A stretch of 64,000 nucleotides of DNA from Erinaceus europaeus (lineage: Eukaryota > Chordata > Mammalia > Eulipotyphla > Erinaceidae). A model generated the notes under the pieces. The model had not been told where the DNA came from. It worked only from the letters and a program-made list of their open reading frames with translations, and made no database searches. Each line of letters opens with the position of its first letter. The first letter of the stretch is position 1. The stretch is taken from NCBI RefSeq assembly GCF_950295315.1, contig NC_080179.1:72600615-72664614 (forward strand). Reading direction: 5' to 3'. Position numbers and translations under genes: made by a program. Below, in pieces: positions 11,080 to 22,304 of the stretch.

Positions 11080-11640
11080 CTGTATATTCAGAATGAATGA
11101 AGAAAAGGCAAATGCCCAAACTAACCTGGAGCCCAGAGTGATTAAAAGGCACAGCTTCAGCAATTCTAGTTTGACAGAAGAGTTCCTTCTGTAAAGCTGT
11201 TAGTACAGGGATCCAGAGTCTTCAGATTCTAACGATTTCTGAGTGCTAAGTCTGTGCCTTGTGTCAGGCGCTGTTCTGCTATCTTCACACACACTTTCAT
11301 TCAGAGTGCTTGATTCCTGTTCCACAGTAACTTCCTTTACCATTGGAAACCCACTCACTTTACTTTGAAATGCCAGCATCTAAATACTTCATGCCAGAGG
11401 CGGCGTGTGCTGTTCATATATTGATAAGACCACACCTTTCAGACTTAAGGATCCAAAGCCCCACTTTTTTTTTTAAATCCTCCTCTAAAAAAATACGTCG
11501 AGCACAAGGAAGCACTTTGCGTTTCCAGCTACCTGGCAGCAGCTGTCGCCAAGCGCCACACTGGTGTCCGATCAGGATGTATGAACTGCCTTAACAAGAG
11601 ACCAAAGTGGGATCTGTGCTTTCAGCTCGCCCCCACCCCC
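11080..11640. other. No gene recognised; upstream flank of the CpG island
   Basis: Sequence rises from AT-rich to GC-rich. A short ORF at 11343-11594 shows no recognisable domain. Confidence 0.4.
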
Positions 11641-12027
11641 TCTTTTAAAGCCCCCCCCCCCCACACACACACACATGTCCCCACTGGAGAGCATGGCGAG
11701 GGCGGGGTCCCTGGAGCCTCATCCTCAGCGCTGGCAGGTGCACTGCGCCACCCGGGCGTCTGTGAAAGCTCCTCCTGCCCAGCGGTCCTCGGGGGTCCCC
11801 GCGATGACTGTGGGTGGCGGTGGGGGTGGCGGGCAGGGGTCTCGGGGGACTGGGGGGAGAGGAGGCGACCCCACTGTGGCTCTCGGGGGCCGTGCCTGCC
11901 AAGTATCGCGGGACTTGTGCGCTTGCTTGGCTGGAGCATTGGCTCCCGGAGCAGCCGGAGCGCCCTGGGTGCGCACCGCCCCGGCCGGGGGAGCGGCGGG
12001 AGCCGGCAGTGGGGGGCCGGGTGCGGG

Positions 12028-12035
12028 TTACGTAA
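12028..12035. promoter_or_regulatory. Perfect TTACGTAA palindrome
   Basis: TTACGTAA is the high-affinity palindrome of PAR-bZIP and NFIL3 factors and overlaps CREB/ATF-type half sites. It sits inside the CpG island about 340 bp upstream of the candidate splice donor. Function is inferred from motif and position only. Confidence 0.5.
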
Positions 12036-12174
12036 ATGCCGCCGGCCCAGTGAGCGGCCTCCGGGCAGGGCTGCGGGAGGGGCCACCAGGGAGGGAGCCG
12101 GGGAGCGCGGAGGAGGAGGGGCCGGCGGGGAGCGGGCTGGGGAGGCGGCCAGGGCAACCGGGGCCGAGCGGCCG

Positions 12175-12192
12175 GGCGGCGGCGGCGGCGGG
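12175..12192. repeat. Short CGG repeat in the candidate exon
   Basis: About five to six uninterrupted GGC/CGG triplets inside the CpG island, upstream of the candidate donor. Confidence 0.9.
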
Positions 12193-12278
12193 GTGCCCAT
12201 GTGCTGAGCCCCCCGCGCTCGCTCGCCAGCGCCTCCTCGTGTGCCCGCGAGCCCGCACGCCCGCCCGCCCGCCGCGCT

Positions 12279-12344
12279 ATGAAGGCGCCTCTCCCGGGCT
12301 GGCCGAGGCCGGAGCCGGCGCGCTCTGCTCGCCCGCGGGTGTGA
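12279..12344 (+). other. Possible upstream ORF, 21 codons
   Basis: A short ATG-to-TGA frame, entirely within the candidate first exon and ending 26 bp before the donor. If the exon is transcribed this would act as an uORF. There is no evidence of peptide conservation. Confidence 0.25.
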
Positions 12345-12965
12345 GCGGGAGCCGGGCGGCCTGACCGCAGGTGAGCGCGGGCTGGGAGCGCACCGCCGCC
12401 TCCTCCCGCCGCCCGGACCCGACCGGCCGGGTGCTGCCTCCCCGCGCCGACTGCAGCTGTCCTCCCCGCGGGATCCTCGGCCGCCCCAGCAGGCAGGTCT
12501 CCGTCTCTTCTGCTTCTCTTCCGCGCTCTGCCACCCCACCACCCCAACCACCCCGACGCCCTCCCCGCCCCGCCTGCCCTGGAACCCCGCGAAGTCCTGC
12601 CGGAGCGCCCCGGGGCGGGTCCCCGAGCAGGTTGCGGGGCGACTCGGAGCGGGGCCTCGGGTGCGGTGCGCGGGGAGCGCGCTCGTCTGCCGCTGCAGGT
12701 GCCGGCGGAGAACCGCGGGACGCGCAACTTTCTGCCGCTGCCCGGCCGGACCCGGGGTGCGGGGGGTGCTGGCCACCCTCTGCGTCTTGCGGGTAGGGGC
12801 ATCTGGAGGTGGGGGACGGCGCCGTCTCCCGCCAGCCTGGGCAACTCTGTCCCGGCGGCTGCCAGTGAGTGTTGGGGACGGGGGTGCAGGCGTCTGTGCG
12901 CGCCCCTTGCCCGGGATGCCATGGGACTGGGACTCGGGTGTTGTCCTGGACGGTTGCCTTCTCTC

Positions 12966-13990
12966 TCCCCCCCCCCTCTCTCTCTTGCTCCCCTCATCGA
13001 CCACTCTCTCAGCGCTCCTTTGCTTCACAGTCTCTCAGTACCTTTTGGGTTTTGAGGTTTTTGACTCAGTTTCCGTCTCTCCCTCTGCCCCCCCCCCCCC
13101 CCGCTCCCCGCCCAGGTCCCCCGTGTCCCTGAGTTTCTTTTTTTTTTTTTTTTCCTGTTTCTCCCTGCCTTTTACTGTGGGGTGCGTTTCTCTCTGTCCC
13201 CAATGTCGATTTCACCCACTCTTTCCCTCGCATTCTGTCCTCTCCCTGTTTCTTTCTGCCTTTCCTGCCCATCTCCGTCTCCCCGCCCTCATCCTTCCTG
13301 CCTTCACCCTCTTGGACACCAGTTCCCTGAATCAGAAGGCGCCAGCATCACCTTCTCAGCACCTCCCAGTGCAGAGATCTCCCGGCTCAGGGTCAGGAGG
13401 GACTTGGGTATTGAAGTGGCTACCAGGTCTAGGTTGTCCAAGAAACCAAGAGTCCGGGATGAGGGGGCTCCAAACCCAGCGCTCCAGCTGGATTCTGGGT
13501 GCCGCGCTGTCTCTGCCAGCCCCAGCGAATCCAGGCAGCTGGGCTGGACCACCAGAGCTGCGGAAGCCCCTCCGCATCCTGGACTGTGATCAGTTTAAAT
13601 GGCTAACAGGAGAGTCTACATCTCCAGCCTGTACAGGGAGCTACAGGAGACAGACACAGACACTTCAGGATTCAAGAACTAACCTAGGGAGGATAGAAGC
13701 ATTTTTTATTTTTTATTTTTTTAACCAAGGTATTGGCTATCTTAGAGGAGCTTAGGCTGATGGCTTGCTTTAAACTGCTGTAACGTTAAGTCAGCCCTTG
13801 AGCATTTTCCTTGGGAGAGATCACAGTCAATTTGCCTAGAAACATGGCATGGGATTTTTTTTTTTTTTAATGTATGCAGTGATAGGCATTGGTAGCCCCA
13901 GACACCTGAAGTAGGTTTCCTTGAGGTCTTTCCATTTCCAGGTCTACAACCTTATTTGTTGCTGCAATTGCTCAGAGACGCCCCCCCCCC
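12966..13990. other. Island shore with pyrimidine tracts; no exon supported
   Basis: Contains a C-run at about 13089-13102, a T-run at about 13137-13153 and CT-rich sequence. Moderately GC-rich to about 13.6 kb, then AT-rich. The + strand ORF that spans 12661-13755 has proline/serine low-complexity composition and looks like an open-frame artefact. Confidence 0.5.
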
Positions 13991-13993
13991 CTC

Positions 13994-13999
13994 GTGTGT

Positions 14000-14034
<35 letters not shown>
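13994..14034. repeat. (GT)n microsatellite
   Basis: About 20 GT units, preceded by a run of 12 C residues (13980-13991). Confidence 0.97.
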
Positions 14035-14036
<2 letters not shown>

Positions 14037-15635
14037 ATACCTTCCAGTATTAAAGAAACCTGCCTGTATAAGAATGAAAAGTAAGGTCAACCAATTGGTG
14101 CTTTACTTTCGGGCTGCTTGCCTTCCTGGCTCAAGATCCTTATTTCTCCTCCCACCCCACAACACACCCACTCTCTCTCTCTTTCCTCATTTTGACTTTT
14201 GCGTTGCATCTCTGGCCTTTCCTTTTCTCGGATGGATCTCTAAAAACTCCTAGCAGATGAGCAGGTTTGCAGGACACCAGATATGGACAATCTCCATAGC
14301 TCTAGGCAGACTTTGAGAAGAAAAGCCCATTTCTCTGTTTGCCACAAGCCATGACTTTATATCTTTTTCTTCTATCTCTGTCTATCTTCTGTCCTATTGA
14401 GGATTGTCCTTCCCTGATGTTCCTATTCATTGAAATAAATGTGTTTAATTCACATTTCTGGTGTGTATTCCATTTTAAGGCTTAAATTGTTTGCTTAAGT
14501 AGAGGGACTGTATCTTAGAACTGATTTGGCAAAGTAGAAAAAGCATTCTTAAAGAGCTTCACTAGTGCTGTTACAGATTAATTCTGGACCCAAGTCCAGA
14601 GTAGGGCTGCATGTTTTCTCAGATATGGCAGATCAGAGAACAGTGTGAGGAAGAGTAGTAAGTGCTTAATTGAAAAAAAAAAATGTTGGTTGTTTGTTTG
14701 TAATCAGCATGTCAAGGATTGTAGGCTTCAAAGTCATGCAGTTGGCTCCTGAGTCCTTGAAGAAGAAATTGAACTCTGATGCCCCTCCCCCTTGTTTCAC
14801 TTAGTTGTATTTATTTTTTCTAAATGGGATTTAGGATGAATAGAAGCAGTGCTGAAACATGAATCTTCTTATTTGTGATTATTTTATTAAGCAGCTTCAC
14901 AGTCTGAATTACCCCTCACTACAAAACTTTAACGTGGTTCATGTTCTTCAATGGTCACTGCTGAATTGGGGGAAAAAAATGAGGTCAGAGACTGGTGGGT
15001 GGCATCTCTCAGCTCTCATACCTGAAAGCAAATTGAGACATGACATCATTTTTGAGTGAATACTTTCCTCTGGTTTTTACACTAATGAAAAATTCCCTTC
15101 TGAAAATATCAAGAACATAATTGACAGCTTAAAATATTTGGGGGCTATCAATTGAGCTACACAACTGACTGACTTACCTTAAATAATGACTGGGCCTCCT
15201 TACTTTGAAGCAGTAGTAAGTTGACATGTAACACTATATCTGAGGTGTGCTTGGGATGATTTGGAATGTTCAAGCCTGGTTTCGAATTTTAATGTTGACA
15301 GTAACTATTCTGCACACACATTATGCTCACCAAACTGCCAAGCAACAGTTTAATCATACTTTTCCTACAAAGTTCTCTAGGAGTTTGAAATTATAGAGAG
15401 TATTTAGAAATGTTATTCCTCGTGGTGCAAGACAACAGTAGGAATTCAGGGAATGCCATATTATTATTTTGATGACATTTTAGTTGCCTCTTAAAAAGTC
15501 AGTAATTTAGTATGAGTAATGTGCAGAAGCATATAGGACAATTTTCTCTTAAAATGTTACTTGCAAATCATCTAATACTCTTCCTTTTTTTTTTGTATTT
15601 GGACATAGAAAATACACGATGGTGGTAGAATTTCT
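14035..15635. other. No feature recognised; probable intron
   Basis: AT-rich sequence without clear SINE or L1 landmarks and without a supported exon. Confidence 0.4.
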
Positions 15636-15639
15636 TTAT

Positions 15640-15996
15640 TGTTTATTTATTTATTTTTGCCTCAAGTGTTATTGCTGCGGTTCAGTGCCTGCGTTATGAA
15701 TCCAGGGCTCCTGGAGGCTATTTTTTTCCCTTTTGTTGCCCTTGTTGTTGTTATTATTAGTATTGTCATTGTTGTCGGATAGGACAATATAGGACAATAA
15801 TAGAGAAATTTAGAGCGGAGGGAAGACAGAGAGGAGGAGAGAAAGACAGACACCTGTAGACCTGCTTCACGGCTCCGGAGGAGGACCCCTGCAGGTGGGG
15901 AGCTGGGTGGTGGTGGGGTGTCCAACCGGATCCTTATGCTGGTCTTTGAGCTTTGCACCAGGTGTGCTTAATCCACTGCGCAACCACCCGCCCCAC
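15640..15996 (-). mobile_element. Long-form ERI SINE
   Basis: Antisense copy of the longer variant. Between the A-rich tail and the usual body it has the extra segment seen here as TTGCCTCAAGTGTTATTGCT ... CCAGGGCTCCTGGAGGCTAT. The head complement ends CAACCACCCGCCCCACTCCC. Confidence 0.85.
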
Positions 15997-16072
15997 TCCC
16001 AGAATTTCTAATATTGTTTGAGATATCAATTCTGATTTCTTATCAGCAAGAATACTGATATATGCATATTTT

Positions 16073-16351
16073 TAAAGAATTTTTTATTACTTATTTATTC
16101 CCTTTTGTTGCCCTTGCTGTTTTATTGTTGTAGTCACCATTGATGTCATTGTTGTTGGACAGGAGAGAAATGGAGAGAGGAGGGGAAGACAGAGAGGGGG
16201 AGAGAAAGATAGACACCTGCAGACCTGCTTCACTGCTTGTGATGCGACTCGCCTGCAGGTGGGGAGCTGGGGGCTGGAACCGGGATCCTTACACCGGTCC
16301 TTGCGCTTTGCGCCACTTGCGCTTAACCTGCTGCGCTACAGCCCGACTCCC
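16073..16351 (-). mobile_element. ERI SINE with exact 16-bp target duplication
   Basis: GATATATGCATATTTT flanks the element at 16057-16072 and 16352-16367. Well-preserved box B (GGAACCGGGATCC) and head complement, so a relatively recent insertion. Confidence 0.95.
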
Positions 16352-16367
16352 GATATATGCATATTTT

Positions 16368-16525
16368 AAAAAATATTTATTGATTTAGGAGAGGGAGAGG
16401 TAGAAAGAAAGAACCAGAGCATCACTTTGGCATATGCAATGCTGCCAGGGCTTAAACTCAGGACCGCATACTGGGCCAGAGGGGGGGCGATGTTTAATCC
16501 ACTCTGTCACCTCCCAGGTGGGTAC
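16368..16525 (-). mobile_element. Degenerate SINE-like repeat
   Basis: TTTATTGATTTAGGAGAGGG, CCAGAGCATCACTTTGGCAT and GGGCTTAAACTCAGGACC recur at 21.62 and 55.59 kb, defining an older SINE group that I cannot name. Confidence 0.5.
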
Positions 16526-17935
16526 ACAGACAGCTTTCAATGTGCACTAATGGGCTAAGCCTTTGCTTCAGAGTAAAATGCAGCACTCCACTGTGCCAAC
16601 ATGATTTCTAGAAGGTATAGTGCAACGAATATTTCTATGTAACAGTGAAGTATTTTATTTAATTTCTTAAATCATGTTATGGGCCTCCCCATAATAATTT
16701 GCAGTACAATTGTTGACACAGGGGTACAATTTCTCATCTCCCCAGGACAGCTCTCTGGAGAACTTTTTAAACTGGTATTTCAGGGGAAGTGTGAGATAGC
16801 AATGAGTATTTTTATTCTTTCTGGTTGAACAAACAAGGAGAATATTGATGTTTCAACCTAAGAAGAAAAGTAAATGGTTGAGAGTAGAGTATGACAAAAG
16901 GCCCATCATGTAAAAGAACTAACAGTGCTTCATGCCTCTGCTAAGTGTTCATTGTGTTTCGTGAATAGGAACAGTTCCTATTGTTTTGTCCTTTCAGTTT
17001 ACCTTCTTACTAAAGAGTTTTGCCTCTTGCAGTAAACAGCACAGTCTTGTTTGTGTCTTCAGTGTATCACCTTCCCAGTTTGTGTTGCTTTCAGTAGTAG
17101 CAACATGTAGACATCTTAAATCTAATGGGATCTAACAGAAACACTACTTTGAAGTTGCCTAATTATCAAAGAATTTGAAATGTACTTTCCATCCAGATCC
17201 TTTCTCCTTTCACTGACATTAGAATAAACACTTCTCACCACCCATTTAATATTGTTTCTTAAAATTACCTTCCTCCTTCACACAATAAATACACAAAATC
17301 TATGTTTGAACATAGAAATCAGATTTAAAGATTCAGTACTGTCTGCTTTGATACTTTGTGTCTTTTTAATAGGTTAAATATTTCTTTGTAGTTTTCATCT
17401 TAATGTACAATGTTTAATTAAGAGTTTCAGCCATTCACTTATAGGCTTACCAGTTTTCAGGAGTCTGGTGTTCCATTTGGAACTAGAGTTCAAAGAAATT
17501 TGTGCAGATGAACACAGACAATGATTCTGTAAGAGTTCGTTATCCATTTGGGACACTATAAGGAGTTATCTTTGATAGCATATTATAAATCTAACAGATT
17601 TGAATAAGTTAATCTCTAGTTCTTCTTGATTCTGATATAGGTCTGTTTGCATTTTCAATGTAATATGTTTATGATTAGTCCACTGGTCTTAAGTTGATTA
17701 CCGAGAGTGATTTCAGGTGACTAAATACATCTGTGTGACTAATGTATATTCTAATGCACCTTGCAAATTCATTAGCTAATATTCATATTTCTTGTGAGTT
17801 TTTCAATTTTATTTTCCTCTACGTAAGTAGAGGAGTTAATAGTTTACAGTACAGTTATTGACATATAACAATTTCATCTTCTGTGTATAGTTCAATACTT
17901 ATTTAAGTTGAATCCTTAATTTCATTAGTTTCATA
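16526..17935. other. Mostly unassigned sequence with weak L1 3' UTR remnants
   Basis: Short segments at 16680-16770 and 17810-17925 (AATAGTTTACAGTACAGTTA and similar) match the older L1 3' UTR type. The hairpin CCTCTAC-GTAA-GTAGAGG is at 17817-17834. No exon is supported. Confidence 0.4.
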
Positions 17936-18075
17936 TTTTATTGTGATAGAGACAGAGAAGTAGGGAGGGGGAGAAAGAGAAAGAGAGACACCTGCAGTCT
18001 TCTCCACCTCAGTTTTTCCTTTGCACTGGGGACCAGGGACTTAAACGTGAGTTCTCTCTCATGGTAATTTGTGTA
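17936..18075 (-). mobile_element. Degenerate ERI-family SINE
   Basis: GATAGAGACAGAGAAGTAGG body, ACACCTGCAGTCTTCTCCACC, and GGGGACCAGGGACTTAAACG near box B. Confidence 0.55.
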
Positions 18076-18396
18076 ATTTTTAAAAGTTGTTGTTGATTAT
18101 TAAGAGATTATTGAGGCTTAACATATACTGTGAATTAAAGTAGAGAGCCATACTTCTATAGGGGCTGAACTTCATGCAAATGTTCACATCATTATAGTGC
18201 CCACAATCTGTCAATCAAGTTTTAAAGTATAATTAATGGGCTGTAAGCTCTACCTTTTGCAGTATTCCTGAGGCATATTCATTGTTAAGAAATTATTTCA
18301 TATCATGGTCCATCCTTCCAACATAGCCAGAGAGTGCTGTAGAGAAAGTCATGACTATAGCCATCATAAATACACATGGGCATGTCCATTATCGGG

Positions 18397-18399
18397 TTT

Positions 18400-18434
<35 letters not shown>
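18397..18434. repeat. (TTG)n microsatellite
   Basis: About 11-12 GTT/TTG triplets. This accounts for the poly-Asn stretch in the minus-strand reading frame. Confidence 0.95.
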
Positions 18435-20271
18435 ACATGAGAAAATGGAACACTGTCCATGTGAATATCTGATGTCTTTTACATTTTTTTCAGTATTGTG
18501 TACCGTTAAGTAAAATGAGGACTGTACAAAATATATCAAGGTTTCAACATGTGCAATTAACAGAAATTCTGATACATTAAACTATAGTGAAATTTCATTT
18601 AAATCTTACTTAAACTGTTGTAGAATATTATAGAAAGAGTATAAACTATTGGTTCATACTTTGATGAACATAATGCATGTGCAGAGTATCTTCTTTAAGC
18701 AGAAGAATTTTTCTTTCTTTTTTACATCAGAATATTGTGTGGTTCTGGTCTGTGGTGTTTTTAGGGAACCTAAGACCACGGGTGCCTCAGGCATGAAGGA
18801 CCTTCTCTTTAACTTTCTTGCTTAAGTGGAAGTATGCTAAGCACATCTAACTGCACATACAGAGTCATCTAAGTTACACACCAGATACAGCAGTGAGTGT
18901 CAACTTAGTTTCTTGACCAGTATTTGTGGTCTTGATTATTATAAGCATACTCTCTCTCTGGTTCATGTGAATAATGTCTTGTGACATATGGAGGGATTAT
19001 GCATCTTGTTGAAGATAAGGACAATGACTGACTTTATTTCCTCTTATGATTTTTATTGTATAATTAGTTCCACATAGAGTGGATGAGATTTATCTCAATA
19101 TTAAACTCCTGTATAATACTTCCATTAATCTAAAGGAGAAAAAGTGAAAAAAACACACTTAGATAAAAATAATATACAAGATCGACCCATTGTATTTCAT
19201 TTATGATTGGGTTAAAAATGGCACATTGAGTTAAGAGACTGATAAATTTAAAAAATTCATTACATGCTTATTCTAAACTTGTAGAGTTGGGTTAGTATTT
19301 CATAGGTCTTCCTATGTTTTGTCCTGATAATTATGAATAGAAAGTAATGTTAGTAAGTTTTTGTATGTAGAAAGACTCAGTAGCTCAAAATTCCACATCT
19401 AGTGTATGTTAGTATCACATGAATACATAGTACTTTTGTCCCTGAAATTAATGCGCTAATGGTTCACAGTCTGACATTTTCACTGACTTAAAATGAGTGC
19501 CCACTTCTTTAAATACACTTTCTTTTACACACATTTTCTTTTACACAGTAAGAGTGACTGTAAAAACTACTTATGTTATCAGTATTTCATAACTGAGTAG
19601 GCACCATAAGTCAACTAAAGTGGCAAAATGTTTCTTAAAATAGGATAAATTTCGCTCCCTGTGCATTTTTCTACAGTGAACTTATTTTTCTAATTTAACA
19701 CAGACTGATGATAAATTTCCCTGCTAGTTGATTCCCTCCCAGTTGCGTGTCTGGACATTGAAATTTCAACTGAGAAAACTTGCTAGCAGTTGCACCAGCC
19801 TCAGTTCACTGATCAATGTTTATTAAAAGGATAATGCGGTTGGCTATGACTTGTTTGTCCCTGGTAGTTAAACATAAATTACCGTCACCAAGATGATGAC
19901 AGTCTATGTCCTGGAACAAAGAATGAGGACTGTGCGAAAAGCAAAAAGACTGTGTCTGAAGACCTTATTCCTCTCTTCTTCCTTCTGACCAGTTGGTCCT
20001 GTCCTTTGAATGTGCTCCTTCCTTCTTATTTCTTTCTTTGCATTGATGATAATAAAGAATTTATTTTGCATTGTAAAGAGAACCTCCAAGTTCAACTTCT
20101 GTTTGTTGGAAACTGACTTATATCATTAAATCCCAAGTAGTTTTGGATAGTGACCCTGGTGGCCATGGAAGAGAAATGATTGCCACTTAGGTGTAGAAAA
20201 TGCACCTCAAGTGGCCTGTGACATTGTGAGGGGGCTTTTGCTTTTATTTGTTTATTCATTTAAATAGGTCT
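18435..20271. other. No feature recognised apart from a weak SINE trace
   Basis: A faint second-family SINE remnant is at 18725-18820. The rest is AT-rich sequence with no supported exon. Confidence 0.35.
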
Positions 20272-20282
20272 ACGATATTTAT

Positions 20283-20560
20283 TTAGTTATTTAGTGAAAA
20301 ATATTTATTTCTCTTTTGTTGCCCTTGTCTTTTTGTTGTAGTTATTGATGTCATCATTGTTAGACAGGACAGAGAGAAATGGAGAGAGGAGGGGAAGACA
20401 GAGAGGGAGAGAGAAAGACAGACACCTGCAGACCTGCTTCACCACTTGTTAGCGACTCACCTGCAGGTGGGGAGCCAGGGGCTCGAACCAGGATCCTTAT
20501 GCTGGTTCTTGCGCTTTGCACCGTCTGCACTTAACCTGCTGCGCTACTGCCCGACTCCCC
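20283..20560 (-). mobile_element. ERI SINE
   Basis: Flanked by ACGATATTTAT (20272-20282) and ACAATATTTAT (20561-20571), an 11-bp target duplication with one mismatch. Head, box B and body are intact by eye. Confidence 0.93.
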
Positions 20561-20571
20561 ACAATATTTAT

Positions 20572-21195
20572 ATATCATTTTCCTAGACAGTTCTGATATC
20601 TCGTAAGATTTCAAGCAAGTAATTCACTTTCAGTACATCCTTTATTAGATTTATTTGTTAATTTTAATTTTATCTAGAAAACTATGCTATGTCCTGGACA
20701 GCACTCTAAATACTTCACAGACATTAATTCATTTCATTTAAAAAAATCTCTTCCCCCTCCCCAGTATGTATCATTAGTATCTCCCCATGCAGATGAGAAA
20801 TCGAGTTTCAGAAATTATTAGGTAAGGTATTTGGAGTGAACTGACAGGTGGTAGGACCGGGGCTAAGACCCTTTTTAAAATTGAAGTGACATTGATTTAT
20901 AACCTTTGGATTTCAGGTTTACAGCCTTATAAATGTACATTGGCAGGTTCTGCATTCTGTTCACACCCCAAAGTCTAGTCTCCACTCATCAACCAGACAA
21001 TTGACTCCTTTCCCCCGATTTATGTATCTTGTCTTCTGGTGACCTCTGTTTTGTTCTTGTGGTCTAAGAGTTTGCCTTTTGTTTTCTTTGTCCATTTGTT
21101 TCTTGACCTACCATGTGAGTGAAGTCATATGGCGTTTGGAAGTGTGCTCTTTTAGGGAGCCGACTAAAATTATCTGCTTTAAATCATAAGGCTCA
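20572..21195. other. No gene; possible old L1-type remnant
   Basis: Around 20870-21120 the sequence has generic LINE-like phrases (AATTGAAGTGACATTGATTT, TTTCAGGTTTACAGCC) but I cannot assign a family. Confidence 0.3.
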
Positions 21196-21199
21196 AAGT

Positions 21200-21366
21200 A
21201 GCAGAATTTTTGCATTTTTTATAGAGACAAATGGAAAGAGGCAGAGAGATAATACAAGAAAACAGCATGGTAACTTCCTTCAGTGCAGTGGAGGCCGGGC
21301 TTGAACCTTTGTCTTGTACGAGGCAAAGCAGCACACTACCCACATGAGCTATATTGCTGCCCCTCA
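21200..21366 (-). mobile_element. Degenerate SINE
   Basis: GACAAATGGAAAGAGGCAGAG body, GGCCGGGCTTGAACC at box B and CACATGAGCTATATTGCTGC as the head complement. Confidence 0.5.
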
Positions 21367-21505
21367 AATTTTTATTTTTACTAGTGATTTAATAGTCGTT
21401 GGCAAGATTGTGAGTACAGACTGTAGTTCCACACTGTAGTCATCATCAAAGTTTTTTGCCTTCACCTTCTCAGTGACAGCATATTCTCACAAGGTCTTAG
21501 TCTTA

Positions 21506-21606
21506 GAGGGAGAGAGGGAGAGGGAGAGGGAGAGGGGGAGGAGGAGGGGGAGGGGGGGAGGAGGAGGGAGAGGGAGAGGGAGAGGGAGAGGGAGAGGGAG
21601 AGGAGG
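21506..21606. repeat. (GGGAGA)n simple repeat
   Basis: About 100 bp of GGGAGA and GGAGGA units, purine-only on the + strand, followed by a degenerate SINE segment to about 21.70 kb. Confidence 0.95.
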
Positions 21607-21704
21607 AATTAGAATGAACACCAGAGCATCACTGGTATATGTCTCTTAGGGGATCAAACTAGGATCTCAAGCTTCAAGACTTCTGCTTTCAAACTGTGCC
21701 ATTT

Positions 21705-22291
21705 TTGTTTTATTAGGCTGCTGCATCTTATTTGCTATTTGAGTAAGTTTTGCTTTCTGAAAGTTAAGGATGAAAACCTGACCAACACATTCAGAATTTT
21801 AAAATTTGAAAAAAAAAAATTATCTTTTTGAAGTCATAGCAACTAGATTAAAAAAGAAACTTATGAAGGGGCAGTGGTTTTTCTTTAAGTAGCTTCACTG
21901 TTGTTTCTCCTAAGATGACATACCATTACCATCCCCCCTCTTTAAAAAAGGAAAGCATAACAAAACAGAAAGGAAGAAATCAACACTTGGTGACTGCAGA
22001 CAGAACAAAAAAAAGTACATAACTAAAATGTACTTAGATCTTTACTCTTAATTGAGATTTACATTGGTGACTAATGTAATAAATAACTTATTACCTTGTG
22101 AAACTGCTGGTAGATGCTTAAAATAACATTAGCAAATCTTTGTGGAAGGGTCAGAAAATTCTATTGAAATTTCTAGGTTTCTCTCTCTCTCTTTTTTTTT
22201 TCCCAAATCTGAACTTTTTTGTAAGCATTTTTTCTAAGCCTTTTTATGTGATTGAATAAATTAATACATTTTAGTCACTGGCAATTGGTAA
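21705..22291. other. No feature recognised
   Basis: AT-rich sequence next to the L1 target site. No exon supported. Confidence 0.35.
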
Positions 22292-22304
22292 AGAATTGAT
22301 ATAT

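Larger units (their letters stand above)
12100..12370 (+). other. Candidate 5' noncoding first exon
   Basis: The sequence CCGCAG|GTGAGCG at 12365-12377 is an excellent splice donor, with the exon ending at 12370. Upstream sequence lacks an ORF open into the donor from a convincing start: the ATG at 12279 ends in-frame at TGA 12342-12344. The exon is therefore most likely 5' UTR and the following AT-rich tens of kilobases would be a large first intron. The start given is arbitrary within the island because no initiation site can be read from sequence. Strand is inferred from the donor alone. Confidence 0.4.
11645..12965. promoter_or_regulatory. CpG island, probable host gene promoter
   Basis: About 1.3 kb of very GC-rich sequence dense in CpG, in sharp contrast with the AT-rich surroundings. 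It includes GC-box-like GGGCGG motifs and runs of CCG, CGC and GGC. No TATA box is obvious. Intragenomic position and retained CpGs suggest an unmethylated germline promoter, probably with dispersed start sites. Long ORFs crossing it on both strands are expected from low stop-codon frequency and are not taken as coding. I could not identify the gene from the exon sequence. Confidence 0.85.

Noticed and set aside
11622..13028. 468- and 450-codon minus-strand ORFs across the CpG island
   Set aside because: Pro/Arg/Ala-rich frames open in several frames at once because GC-rich DNA has few stop codons. No domain is seen, and a splice donor lies inside on the other strand.
12661..13755. 364-codon plus-strand ORF
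   Set aside because: Low-complexity Pro/Ser/Leu content through CT tracts and poly-T; overlapping frames are also open; no Kozak or domain support.
13994..14034. CRISPR or tandem regulatory array
   Set aside because: Plain GT microsatellite; eukaryotic context; no spaced repeats anywhere in the window.
17817..17834. Small hairpin CCTCTAC-GTAA-GTAGAGG as a regulatory RNA
   Set aside because: Only 7-bp arms in AT-rich sequence; such hairpins are frequent by chance.
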